Shown: positions 44,965 to 53,581 of the stretch, in pieces
How positions within the stretch are numbered: the stretch's first letter is position 1
How the letters are laid out: every line of letters starts with the position of its first letter
Notes under the pieces: model-generated
The model's database searches: none
The model's input: the letters and a program-made list of their open reading frames with translations, nothing else
Told to the model about the DNA's origin: nothing
Program-made: the position numbers and the translations under genes
Origin: Pseudonocardia cypriaca
GTDB lineage: Bacteria; Actinomycetota; Actinomycetes; Mycobacteriales; Pseudonocardiaceae
Reading direction: 5' to 3'
Length of the DNA: 64,000 nt
Assembly (NCBI RefSeq): GCF_006717045.1
Contig: NZ_VFPH01000001.1
Location: forward strand, 3,658,001 to 3,722,000

Positions 44965-45879
44965 TCACTTGGAGAACCCGGCAGTCATGCCGGCCAACAG
45001 GTGCCGCCGCCCGATGACGTACAGCGCGAGGATCGGCAGCGTCGCGAGCACCACGGACGCGAGCACGGCGGGCACGTTGATCCCGTACTCGCCCTGGAAG
45101 GCCCACAGCGCGAGCGGGAGCACCCGCAGCTCCGGGCTCTGGGTGAGCACCAGCGGCAGCAGGAACGCGTTCCACACCTGCAGGCCCTGGTAGATCGCCA
45201 CCGTGATGAGCGCGGGCTGCGTGAGCGGGAACGCCAGCCGCCACATCGTGCCCCACTCGGTCGCCCCGTCCATCCGCATCGACTCGAACAGCTCGTTCGG
45301 CACGTCGCGGATGAAGTTGGCCAGGATCAGCACCGACAGCGGGATGGCGAACGCGATCGAGGGCAGGATCAGCGCGAGGTGGCTGTCGTAGAGGCTCAGC
45401 CGGATGATGATCAGGTAGACCGGGATGATCACGGCCTGCAGCGGGCAGGCCAGCCCCATCAGGAAGACGGTGTTGCTGAACCGCAGGAACCGGCCGCGCC
45501 CGCCGCGGACGATCGCGAACGCCGCCATGAACGACACCAGCACCGCGGGCACCGTCGCGCCGACGGTCACGATCACCGAGTTCAGGAAGTACGTCAGGAA
45601 GTCGGCCTCGATCACCGCCTGGTAGTTCTCCAGGGTCGGCTCGGCGGGCAGCATGGGGTTGCTCGAGTAGTACGCCGACTGCGGCTTGAAGCTGGTGATG
45701 ACCACCCAGTAGACCGGGATGATGATGATCCCGAGCCACACGAAGCTCGCGATGCTCCCGAGGTAGTTGGGCCGGTCCGCGGACACGGAGCGCCGTCGCC
45801 GTGGCTGGGCCTTCCTCCCGGGAGCCGGGACGGAGACCGCCGATGGTGCGCCGGCGGCGGCGCTGGTGGGTGCGGCCAC
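44965..45879 (-). CDS. Carbohydrate ABC transporter permease (MalG-like)
   Basis: 304 residues, six membrane helices. The N-terminal 35 residues are Ala/Pro- and Arg-rich and cytoplasmic. The ATPase-contact EAA loop is ELFESMRMDGATEWGTMWRLAFP. LASVVLATLPILALYVIGRRHLLAGMTAGFSK is the standard C-terminus of MalG-type permeases (seen in pieces). GTG start, with the MalF-type gene ending just upstream. No ATPase gene lies in the operon, so it must use a shared MsiK-type ATPase, as in Streptomyces. Confidence 0.92.
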   Translation of the reverse strand: MAAPTSAAAGAPSAVSVPAPGRKAQPRRRRSVSADRPNYLGSIASFVWLGIIIIPVYWVVITSFKPQSAYYSSNPMLPAEPTLENYQAVIEADFLTYFLNSVIVTVGATVPAVLVSFMAAFAIVRGGRGRFLRFSNTVFLMGLACPLQAVIIPVYLIIIRLSLYDSHLALILPSIAFAIPLSVLILANFIRDVPNELFESMRMDGATEWGTMWRLAFPLTQPALITVAIYQGLQVWNAFLLPLVLTQSPELRVLPLALWAFQGEYGINVPAVLASVVLATLPILALYVIGRRHLLAGMTAGFSK

Positions 45880-45880
45880 G

Positions 45881-46774
45881 TCAGGCTCCTTCCAGCCGGC
45901 TCTCGTTGGCGTCCTTGCCGCCCATGCGTTGGACGCCCATCGCGAGCAGCACAGCGACCACGACGATGATCAGCGCGATCACGCTCGCGGGTCCCATCAT
46001 GTTGCCGCGGAACCCCCGCAGGTACATGTCGAGCGCCAGCACCCGGGTGGCGTCGCTCGGGCCGCCCAGGGTGAGCACGAAGATCAGGTCGAACAGCGTC
46101 ATCGACCCGGCCACGATCATCGTGGACGACGTGATGAGCGTGTACTTCAGCTGCGGCAGCGTGATCGAGAAGAACTGGCGCACCCGCCCGGCGCCGTCGA
46201 TCCGGGCCGCCTCGTACAGCGACGCCGGGATCTGGCGCACCGCGCCCTGGTAGATCAGGGAGTGGAAGGGGATGAACTGCCAGGACACCACGAAGACCAC
46301 CGTGGCGATCGCGAGCACTGGGTCGCCGAGCCAGTTCTGCACCAGCAGCGGGATCCCCAGCGAGGCACCGAGGCCGAAGTTGGGGTCCAGCAGCGCCTTG
46401 TAGGTGATGGCGATCGCCGCCGAGCTCAGCAGCAGCGGGGTGAAGTACAGCACCGCGAGCACCGTGCGGTAGCGCTGGTGGCCCGCGATGAACACGCCGA
46501 CGAGGATGCTCATCGGGGTCTGCACCAGCCAGGACAGCGCCATGATCAGGAACGTGACGCCGAGCGAGTGCACCAAACCCGGGTCGCTGAGCACCGACAC
46601 CCAGTTGTCGAAACCGATCGGCGTGATCTCACCGATGCCGTTCCAGCTGGTGAAGCTCAGCAGGAGCACACCGATCAGCGGGATGACCCCGAACGCCGCG
46701 AAGAACGCCAACGCCGGCAGCACCAGCCACGCGAGCGACCCGTGCTGCCGAGCACTGACCGAACCGCTGGTCAC
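45881..46774 (-). CDS. Carbohydrate ABC transporter permease (MalF-like)
   Basis: 297 residues from a GTG overlapping the binding-protein stop (GTGA). Six helices; EAA loop SLYEAARIDGAGRVRQFFSITLP. LFDLIFVLTLGGPSDATRVL is the usual MalF-type segment near the C-terminus. It pairs with the MalG-like permease encoded next. A longer frame reaching 48184 on this strand is only overlap with the binding-protein gene. Confidence 0.92.
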   Translation of the reverse strand: MTSGSVSARQHGSLAWLVLPALAFFAAFGVIPLIGVLLLSFTSWNGIGEITPIGFDNWVSVLSDPGLVHSLGVTFLIMALSWLVQTPMSILVGVFIAGHQRYRTVLAVLYFTPLLLSSAAIAITYKALLDPNFGLGASLGIPLLVQNWLGDPVLAIATVVFVVSWQFIPFHSLIYQGAVRQIPASLYEAARIDGAGRVRQFFSITLPQLKYTLITSSTMIVAGSMTLFDLIFVLTLGGPSDATRVLALDMYLRGFRGNMMGPASVIALIIVVVAVLLAMGVQRMGGKDANESRLEGA

Positions 46775-48093
46775 GACGAGGGGACCGCGTTCATGTTGGT
46801 CGCGAACTGCTCCGGGCTGATCGACAGCGAGAACAGCTGCTCGATGTTGTTGAGCATCTCGTCGGCGGGCCCGGGCAGCAGCGCCTGGTCCCAGGAGTGC
46901 ACCCACGACTTCGCCTGCGTGGCCGTGTCGTAGACGAACTGCTGGAACGGGGCGTCGGGACCGGAGAACTTGCTGTCGACGCCGTTGACGATCGGCACGG
47001 CGCCGCTGGCGACCCACCCGTCGATGTCCGCGTCGGTCAGCAAACCGTTCTTGAAGTACTCCCGCGCGATGGCCTTCTGCTCCTCCGACGCCTGGGAGGA
47101 CAGCGCCAGGAACGACGCGGGGTTGCCGACGCCGGTGCTCGGGTCGCCCGCTCCGCCCTCGATGGCCGGGAACGGGACCCAACCGAGCTTGCCGCTCGGG
47201 ACGAAGTCGCCGCCCTCCTCCTTCATGGAGCCGTAGGTCCACGCGCCGTGCAGCATCATCGCGGCGCGACCCTGGTGCATCAGCGCCTGGTCGGCGTTGG
47301 CGTCGGCGGCGATCGACTGGAAGCCGTTGACGAACCCGCCCGCCCGGACGAGGTCCTGGACCTTCGTCAGCCCGGCGATCGCGGCCGGGTGCGACCAGGC
47401 GTTCGGCTCGCCCGCGGCGATGGCGTCGAAGACCTGGGGACCGCCCTGGCGGTCGAACAGGAACTCCAGCCACATCATGTTGGTCCAGCGCGACTGCCCG
47501 GCGAGCGAGAACGGTGCGATCCCCGCGTTGTTGAACACCGGCACGAGCGCCATCAGCTCGCCCCACGTGGTGGGCGGCTGCGCGCCGACCTGCTCGAACA
47601 GCTGCTTGTTGTAGAACATGACGATCGGCGACACCTGCTCGCACGGCACCGCGTAGATCTTCCCGTCGACCGTGGCCGCTGCGAAGGAGGTGTCGAAGCG
47701 CTTCGACTTGACGTCGGGGTTCTGGTTGAACCAGTCGGTGAGGTCGTCCACCTGGCCGTTGCGCACGTAGTCGCGCAGGCCGCCGCCGCCCCAGGTCCAG
47801 ATCACCGTGGGCGCCTGGTTCGCGCCGACGGCCGTGCGGATCCGGGTCTTGTAGGCGTCGTTCTCGAAGAACGTGGCCGCGAGCTTCCCTTCGGGGCGCG
47901 CGGCGTTGAAGGCGTCGACCGACGCCTTGCGAAGGCCTTCCTGCGGCTGGCCCGTGAGGTACCAGATACTCGCCTCGCCACTGCTGGCCTGGCCGGGGCC
48001 TGAGGTGCCGCACGAGGCCAGCACGCTCGCACCGATCGGTGCGGCCGCCGCGAGGGCCAGGAACGACCGTCGGGAAATCCGCTTCTGATCCAC
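46771..48093 (-). CDS. Extracellular sugar-binding lipoprotein (family 1), Tat-exported
   Basis: 440 residues from a GTG at 48093 with CGGAG seven bases upstream; an ATG at 48120 is possible. The signal has twin arginines in RISRRSFLALAAAAPIG and a lipobox VLASC, so a Tat lipoprotein. The mature part is a family 1 binding protein (VDAFNAARPEGKLAATFFEN, IVMFYNKQLFEQVGAQPPTT, LMHQGRAAMMLHGAW). It delivers a di- or oligosaccharide to the MalF/MalG-like pair. First gene of the operon, under two LacI-type sites. Confidence 0.92.
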   Translation of the reverse strand: MDQKRISRRSFLALAAAAPIGASVLASCGTSGPGQASSGEASIWYLTGQPQEGLRKASVDAFNAARPEGKLAATFFENDAYKTRIRTAVGANQAPTVIWTWGGGGLRDYVRNGQVDDLTDWFNQNPDVKSKRFDTSFAAATVDGKIYAVPCEQVSPIVMFYNKQLFEQVGAQPPTTWGELMALVPVFNNAGIAPFSLAGQSRWTNMMWLEFLFDRQGGPQVFDAIAAGEPNAWSHPAAIAGLTKVQDLVRAGGFVNGFQSIAADANADQALMHQGRAAMMLHGAWTYGSMKEEGGDFVPSGKLGWVPFPAIEGGAGDPSTGVGNPASFLALSSQASEEQKAIAREYFKNGLLTDADIDGWVASGAVPIVNGVDSKFSGPDAPFQQFVYDTATQAKSWVHSWDQALLPGPADEMLNNIEQLFSLSISPEQFATNMNAVPSS

Positions 48094-48165
48094 GTCGATC
48101 TCCGTTGCGCCGGGCCGCATCAATGCGGCCGCTCGATCCGGACGCGGAGCTGCCGTCCGACAGCT

Positions 48166-48267
48166 CCGAAAGTTTTCGAAACAACTACGCGTGACCCGCA
48201 CCATAATGACCACCCCACCGGGGGTCAAGGCCTGATTCTGCAGCAAATCGGCCTCGAAAAGTTTCGG
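48166..48267. promoter_or_regulatory. Pair of LacI-type operators between the sugar operon and its regulator
   Basis: CCGAAAGTTTTCGA (48166-48179) and TCGAAAAGTTTCGG (48254-48267) are the same motif in opposite orientation, consensus CCGAAASTTTTCGA. The first lies 73 bases before the binding-protein gene; the second ends three bases before the regulator's GTG. One site per divergent gene is what an autoregulated LacI-family repressor would show. Confidence 0.75.
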
Positions 48268-48270
48268 TGC

Positions 48271-49407
48271 GTGTCTTCCCCGGACGGCCGTCCGGCGGTT
48301 ACGGTGCGCCCACCAGGCACCGAGGCCGGAGGTGGCCCCCTGACCGGATCGCACGTGTCTGCCGGCGGGCGGCAGACGGGACGCACCACGCTCGCGATGA
48401 TCGCCGCTTCGGCCGGCGTCTCCGTCGCCACCGTGTCCAAGGTCGTCAACGGCCGCCAGGACGTCGCGCCCGACACCCGCGCACAGGTCGAGGAGCTGCT
48501 GCGCCAGCACGGGTACGTGCCGCCGTCGGCACGCCGGTCGGTCGGCACGGGCGCGACGGTCGAGCTGATCGTGCACGGTTCGTTCGGCGCCTACGCGACA
48601 CAGGTGATCGAGGGGGTCGTGCATGCCGGTTCGGAGATGGGCGCATCCATCGCCATCGGCCAGGTGGACGACGACGATCTCCCGGCCGGCTCCCCCGAGA
48701 CGTGGGCCCGCCGCCTCGCGACCAGCGGGCGCGCCGGGGTCGTGATCGTCACCGGGGCACTCACCAGCGCCCACATCGACGCGCTCGCGCTCACCGGGCT
48801 GCCCCTCGTCGTCCTGGACCCGATGAGCCTGCCCCGCGTCGAGGTCACCAGCGTCGGGTCCACGAACTTCGCGGGTGGGCTGGCCGCCACCCAGCACCTG
48901 CTCGCGCTCGGGCACCGCCGCATCGGCTACGTCGGCGGCCCCCCGGACTCCGGCTGCAACCAGGCCCGCCTGCACGGCTACCGCGCCGCGCTGGAGAGCG
49001 CCGGGATCGCCACCGACCCCGGCCTCGTCCACAACGAGCACTTCCACTACGAGGTGGGCCTCCGGGCGGGCGCACGCCTGCTGGACATCCCCCACCCGCC
49101 CACCGCCGTCGTCGGCGGCAGCGACACCATCGCCCTGGGGATCATCGAGGCAGCCCGCCTGCGCAGCCTGCGGATCCCGCAAGACCTCTCCGTCACCGGC
49201 TTCGACGACACCGAGCTCGCCCGCATGGCCTCTCCCCCGCTCACCGCCGTCCGCCAACCGCTGCGGGAGATGGGCCGCGTCGCCGTCAAGACCGTGCTGC
49301 AGATGGCGGCCGGCGAGACGCTCGACTCGCACCACGTCGAGCTCGCCACCGAGCTGGTCGTCCGGGGCACCACCGCCCCGCCCGCCGGAGCCCCGCCGGA
49401 GAGCTGA
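48271..49407 (+). CDS. LacI-family transcription regulator
   Basis: 378 residues if the GTG at 48271 is used. The DNA-binding headpiece is TLAMIAASAGVSVATVSKVVNG at residues about 40-61, followed by the sugar-binding domain (IVHGSFGAYATQVIEGVVHA, SVTGFDDTELARMASPPLTA). A 38-residue Gly/Pro-rich lead precedes the headpiece, and the operator sits exactly where a ribosome site should be. A leaderless transcript or a later start (GTG at 48355, or CTG at 48340 behind GGAGG) is therefore possible. It should repress the divergent sugar operon until its sugar binds. Confidence 0.9.
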   Translation: MSSPDGRPAVTVRPPGTEAGGGPLTGSHVSAGGRQTGRTTLAMIAASAGVSVATVSKVVNGRQDVAPDTRAQVEELLRQHGYVPPSARRSVGTGATVELIVHGSFGAYATQVIEGVVHAGSEMGASIAIGQVDDDDLPAGSPETWARRLATSGRAGVVIVTGALTSAHIDALALTGLPLVVLDPMSLPRVEVTSVGSTNFAGGLAATQHLLALGHRRIGYVGGPPDSGCNQARLHGYRAALESAGIATDPGLVHNEHFHYEVGLRAGARLLDIPHPPTAVVGGSDTIALGIIEAARLRSLRIPQDLSVTGFDDTELARMASPPLTAVRQPLREMGRVAVKTVLQMAAGETLDSHHVELATELVVRGTTAPPAGAPPES

Positions 49408-49507
49408 ATCCGACGCCGTTGACCACCCTGATCGCGCACAGTGATCGGACCCGATTCATCCGTTGCGGGCGACGCCCGCAATCGGGCGGATGAGGACGAT
49501 CTGCTGA

Positions 49508-50389
49508 GTGACCATCGTGCACGGACCACTCGGCAGGCCTCGGGTCGTTCTCCTCGCGGGTGTTCTCGGGCTGGCTGTCGCTGCCTGTGGCGGCGGTGGG
49601 CCTCCCGCCTCGACCGCACAGGCCACCGACGAGCTGCCCGCACCATCGCTCACCGCGCGGCCCACGGTCGAGCTCCCCGAGATCTCGCTCACCGCGCCGG
49701 TGCGGGCGACCACGCCCGAGGAGTCCCCGGATCAACCGCCGCGGACCGCGGTCGCGCTACCGACGCGTTCCGAGGCGTTGCTCCCCACGCAGGACCCGTC
49801 ACCGGCCACGACCCCCGCGCAGGCGGAGACGACCGGCTCAGCGCCGGCCACGACCGCCGGCCCGGCCGAGCTGACGCCGACGCCCGCCGCGGCGGCTCCG
49901 GCCGAACCGTCGTCCACCTCCGCCGCGAGCTGGCTCTGGTGGCTGCTCGGCCTGCTGGCCGTCGGCGCCGTGGTGATCATCGTTGCGTCGGCCCGCGCCC
50001 GCCGGGCCGGGGCCTGGACCGCGCGGCTCGACGCCGTGGTGGCGGAGACGACGTGGCTGGCCCACGAGCTGCTCCCGAACACACTCGGCAGTCAGGACGC
50101 CGCGGCGCGCCTCGCCACCTGGACCGCCTACCGACCGCGGGTGGACACGCTCACGATCAGCCTGAACGAGGTCGCTGCGTCGGCGCCGGAAGACCGGCGG
50201 GCCGGCATCGACCAGCTGCGGGCCGCGGTCTTCGAGCTGCGCTCCGCGACCGACGCCTACACGACGGCCCGTCCCCCTGCCGACGCCGAGAGCCTCGGCG
50301 CCGTGCGAGAGGCTCAGCGCTGGACCGAGGAGGCCCTTCGCACGATCCGACGGGCGCCGGACAGCCGGCCGGACCAGCCCGTGGGCTAG
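49508..50389 (+). CDS. Secreted/membrane lipoprotein-like protein with Pro/Thr-rich stalk
   Basis: 293 residues from a GTG. The N-terminus VVLLAGVLGLAVAAC followed by GGGG is a lipobox-type signal. Residues about 32-140 are a Pro/Thr/Ser/Ala-rich extended stalk; a membrane helix (WLWWLLGLLAVGAVVIIVAS, about 142-161) comes next, then a helical domain of 130 residues (AETTWLAHELLPNTLGSQDA). The helical domain is common in actinobacterial proteins of unknown function. The lipobox plus a second membrane helix is an odd topology: the helical domain would be cytoplasmic. Confidence 0.75.
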   Translation: MTIVHGPLGRPRVVLLAGVLGLAVAACGGGGPPASTAQATDELPAPSLTARPTVELPEISLTAPVRATTPEESPDQPPRTAVALPTRSEALLPTQDPSPATTPAQAETTGSAPATTAGPAELTPTPAAAAPAEPSSTSAASWLWWLLGLLAVGAVVIIVASARARRAGAWTARLDAVVAETTWLAHELLPNTLGSQDAAARLATWTAYRPRVDTLTISLNEVAASAPEDRRAGIDQLRAAVFELRSATDAYTTARPPADAESLGAVREAQRWTEEALRTIRRAPDSRPDQPVG

Positions 50390-50428
50390 CAGCCGAGGCC
50401 GTCGAGCTCGCCACCTTGCCGACGTTCC

Positions 50429-51955
50429 TCAGACGCCCACGCGTTCCCGGGGCGGCTCGGGCGGGGTCGGCGTCCCGCGCTTCCTCAGCTTCCCGACCAG
50501 CGGGATCAGGAGGAGGGCCGCGATCACCAGGTACACCACCACCGAAACGGGTGTGGACACCAGCGTGGTGAAGTCGCCGTTGGCGAGCTGGAGAGCGCGG
50601 CGCAGCTGCAGCTCCGCGTCCGGTCCGAGGATCACGCCGATGATCGCCGGCAGGACCGGCAGGCCGTAGCGGCGCATGAGGAACCCGACGGCGCCGATCG
50701 CGAGCAGCACCAGCAGGTCGACGGGCTGGCCGCTCACCGCGTAGGCGCCGACGCAGGCGAAGAACAGGATCCCCGCGTAAAGGTACGGCCGCGGGATGCG
50801 CAGCAGCTTCGCCCACACCGGCGCGAGCGGCAGGTTCAGCACCAGCAGCAGGACGAGGCCGATGAACAGGCTGGCGATGAGCGTCCACACCAGGTCGGGC
50901 TCGTTCTCGAACAGCAGCGGGCCGGGCTGGATGCCGAACTGCTGGAACGCCGCGAGCATGACGGCTGCGATCGCGGTGGTCGGCAGGCCGAGCGTGAGCA
51001 TCGTGGCGAGCGTGCCCGCCGACGACGCGCTGGCCGCCGCCTCCGGGCCGGCCACGCCCTCGATCGCGCCCTTGCCGAACTCCTCGCGGCGCCGGGAGAG
51101 GCGCCGCTCGGTCACGTACGCCATGAACGTCGACATCTCCGCCCCACCGGCCGGGATGGAGCCGAACGTGAACCCGATGAACGGGCCGCGCAGCCACGGC
51201 TTCCAGGTGCGGCGCAGGTCGTCGCGCGACAGCCACGGCCGCCCGACGGGAATCGGCGTGTCGACGGTCCGCCGCAGGTGGGCGGCCACCCACAGTGCCT
51301 CGCCCACCGCGAACAGGCCGACCGCGACGATCACGACGTCGATGCCGTCGGCGAGCTGCGGGATGCCGAACGTCAGCCGCGCCTGGCCGGTGAGCGGGTC
51401 GAGCCCGACCAGCCCGATCGTCAGGCCGATCGCGAGCGCCGCGTACCCGCGCACCCGGGAACTGCCGAGCACCCCCGAGACGGCGACGAACGCCAGCACC
51501 ATGATCGCGAAGAAGTCGGGGGCGCCGAGGTCGACGGCGACCGATGCCACCAGCGGTGCGAGCAGCACCAGCCCGAGCGCGCCCGCGAGCCCGCCGATGA
51601 AGTGCCCGATCGCGGCTGCGGCGAGCGCCTGGGCCCCGCGCCCGGCGCGAGCCATCGGGTTGCCCTCGATCGCCGCCATCACCGAGGCGCTCTCGCCGGG
51701 GGTGTTGAGCAGGATCGACGTGGTCGACCCGCCGAACATGGCCCCGAAGTAGATGCCGGCGAACAGGATGAACGCGCCGGTGGGGTCGAACGCGTACGTG
51801 ACGGGCAGCAGCAGCGCCACCGCCATCGCAGGCCCGATGCCGGGCAGCACGCCGATCGCGGTGCCCAGAAGCACGCCGATGGCGGAGAACAGCAGGTTGG
51901 TCGGGGTCAGCGCGTGGCCGAAGCCCTCGAAGAGGTGGGTGAGGTTCTCGATCAC
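50429..51955 (-). CDS. tctA: Tripartite tricarboxylate transporter large permease (TctA)
   Basis: 508 residues, about 11-12 membrane helices. Signatures are GVLLGTAIGVLPGIGPAMAVA at residues 27-47, GIYFGAMFGGSTTSILLNTPGE at about 68-89 and FTFGSIPAGGAEMSTFMAYV in the second half. Takes up citrate-like carboxylates with the TctC binding protein, driven by ion gradient. GTG start one base after the TctB stop region. Ends 39 bases from the convergent lipoprotein-like gene. Confidence 0.95.
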   Translation of the reverse strand: MIENLTHLFEGFGHALTPTNLLFSAIGVLLGTAIGVLPGIGPAMAVALLLPVTYAFDPTGAFILFAGIYFGAMFGGSTTSILLNTPGESASVMAAIEGNPMARAGRGAQALAAAAIGHFIGGLAGALGLVLLAPLVASVAVDLGAPDFFAIMVLAFVAVSGVLGSSRVRGYAALAIGLTIGLVGLDPLTGQARLTFGIPQLADGIDVVIVAVGLFAVGEALWVAAHLRRTVDTPIPVGRPWLSRDDLRRTWKPWLRGPFIGFTFGSIPAGGAEMSTFMAYVTERRLSRRREEFGKGAIEGVAGPEAAASASSAGTLATMLTLGLPTTAIAAVMLAAFQQFGIQPGPLLFENEPDLVWTLIASLFIGLVLLLVLNLPLAPVWAKLLRIPRPYLYAGILFFACVGAYAVSGQPVDLLVLLAIGAVGFLMRRYGLPVLPAIIGVILGPDAELQLRRALQLANGDFTTLVSTPVSVVVYLVIAALLLIPLVGKLRKRGTPTPPEPPRERVGV

Positions 51956-51956
51956 G

Positions 51957-52460
51957 TCAGATCAGCCCCATCAGCGGTCCGCCGGGCAGGTCCACGCCGA
52001 GCAGCGCGTCGAACACGAGCCAGGTCGTCAGCGAGACGCCCGCGGCGATCAGCAGGTCGCGCGGGAACGCGCGGGAGCCGAGCGCGTAGGTGGCGCCCCA
52101 GAACAGCACGGTCCCGGCGATCGGCCAGCCGAGCAGAGGGATCAGCGCGGCGGTCGCGACGATCACGCCGGCGAGGATGAGCACCGTGCGCTTGTCGGCG
52201 GGGACGGCGAGGTCGACGTCCTCGCCCGCCTCGGCCTCGCCGTGGCCGCCGCGCAGCACGTCGACCGTGAGCAGAGCGGCCAGCACAAGGAGCAGCACGC
52301 CCAGGAGGATCGGCACGGCGTTCGGGCCGAGCGGGTCGGCGGCGTTGCCCGAGCGCGGCGCGAGCGCCACGTCGGCGAGCACCAGCAGCCCGGATGCGAG
52401 CAGCAACGCGGCGACGCCCAGCTCGGAGCGTTCGCGCAGCCAGGGAACGACGGTGCTCAT
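51957..52460 (-). CDS. tctB: Tripartite tricarboxylate transporter small subunit (TctB)
   Basis: 167 residues, four membrane helices: GVAALLLASGLLVLADVALA, LGVLLLVLAALLTVDVL, TVLILAGVIVATAALIPLLG and a C-terminal pair around PRDLLIAAGVSLTTWLVFDA. The extracytoplasmic loop GNAADPLGPNAVPILLG is typical. ATG overlaps the TctC stop (ATGA). Partner of the large permease. Confidence 0.92.
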   Translation of the reverse strand: MSTVVPWLRERSELGVAALLLASGLLVLADVALAPRSGNAADPLGPNAVPILLGVLLLVLAALLTVDVLRGGHGEAEAGEDVDLAVPADKRTVLILAGVIVATAALIPLLGWPIAGTVLFWGATYALGSRAFPRDLLIAAGVSLTTWLVFDALLGVDLPGGPLMGLI

Positions 52461-53446
52461 GCGACCAACCCCAGGTTCCGCAGGACACCGGCGACGCGGT
52501 CGTTCTCCGAGTGCAGGAACGCCGCGAACTCGTCGCCGGGCAGGTACGCGTCCTGCCACCCGTTGCGTTCGAGGGCTTCCTTCCACTCCGGCGACTCGCG
52601 CAGCGTCGTGAACGCCGCCACCAGCTCTGCGCGACCCTCGTCGGACAGGCCCGGCGGCGCGACGACCCCGCGCCAGTTGGCGAACTCGACGTTCACGCCC
52701 GACTCCTTCAGCGTCGGCGCGTCGACGCCCGGTACGCGCTGCGCCGCGGTCACGGCGAGCACCCGCAGCTCACCGGCCTCGATCTGGTCGGCGTACTCCG
52801 ACAGACCGGACACGCCGAACGCCACCTTGCCGCCGAGGACCGCGGCGAGCAGCTCGCCGCCGCCGTCGTAGGACACGTAGTTGACGGCGCGCGGGTCGAT
52901 CCCCATGCCCTCGGCCATGAGCATCGGCGCGAGGTGGTCCGGCCCGCCCGGGCTGGAGCCGCCGCCGACGGGCACCGCGCCCGGATCGGCCTTCCACGCC
53001 GCCGTGAGGTCGTCGAGCGTGCGCAGCGGCGAGTCCTTGCCGACGACGACGATCTCGGTCTCCTGCGTGAGCCGCGCGATCGGCGTGGTGTCGGTGAGCT
53101 TCGCGGGCGAGTCGTTGGTGTAGACCGAGCCGACCACGCCGAGGCCCATCGACATCACGAGCCGGTCGTTGCCGCTCTCGTTGACCGTGCGGCCGAGCCC
53201 GACCGTGCCGCCGGCGCCCGGGAGGTTGAACACCTCCACGGCTCCGGTGATCCCCGCGTCCTCCATCGCCTTGGCGGCGGTGCGCGCCGTGATGTCGTAT
53301 CCGCCACCGGGCGCGTTGGGCACCAGGAAGCGCAGGCCACGCAGCTGCGTGCCGTCGCCGCCACCGGTGAGCCCGCCGACCACCGGCGGTATGAGCAGCA
53401 CCGCGGCGAGCGCCGCGACCACCGCGACCACACTTCGGGTCCGCAT
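52457..53446 (-). CDS. tctC: Tripartite tricarboxylate transporter substrate-binding protein (TctC)
   Basis: 329 residues with an N-terminal hydrophobic signal (VVAVVAALAAVLLIPPVVGG) lacking a lipobox cysteine, so secreted or anchored by the helix. LRFLVPNAPGGGYDITARTA is the carboxylate-binding loop and VEVFNLPGAGGTVGLGRTV the second; both are hallmarks of the Bug/TctC family. The C-terminal FAAFLHSENDRVAGVLRNLG is also typical. First gene of tctCBA and divergent from the CitA/CitB-type pair that should sense the same class of substrate. Confidence 0.93.
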   Translation of the reverse strand: MRTRSVVAVVAALAAVLLIPPVVGGLTGGGDGTQLRGLRFLVPNAPGGGYDITARTAAKAMEDAGITGAVEVFNLPGAGGTVGLGRTVNESGNDRLVMSMGLGVVGSVYTNDSPAKLTDTTPIARLTQETEIVVVGKDSPLRTLDDLTAAWKADPGAVPVGGGSSPGGPDHLAPMLMAEGMGIDPRAVNYVSYDGGGELLAAVLGGKVAFGVSGLSEYADQIEAGELRVLAVTAAQRVPGVDAPTLKESGVNVEFANWRGVVAPPGLSDEGRAELVAAFTTLRESPEWKEALERNGWQDAYLPGDEFAAFLHSENDRVAGVLRNLGLVA

Positions 53447-53581
53447 ATGTCTGCCTCTCCATCGAGGTATGTCGTGGCGCACAGCCTGGGCTGCGACGGC
53501 GACGGTGTCTGCCTTGCTCGCACATCGGTCGTTGTGGTCGTTGTGGTCATGGGGCGCGGTGGTCGTGAGAGGCTCCCCCGC

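Noticed and set aside
46771..49335. An 854-residue minus-strand frame that starts inside the LacI gene
   Set aside because: The N-terminal 400 residues are antisense to the LacI regulator and cross the divergent promoter; the Tat lipoprotein signal at 48093 marks the real start.
53521..53550. Tandem GTTGTGGTC repeats before the sensor kinase
   Set aside because: Only two adjacent copies, in frame with a Val-rich non-coding lead; more likely chance or slippage than an operator.
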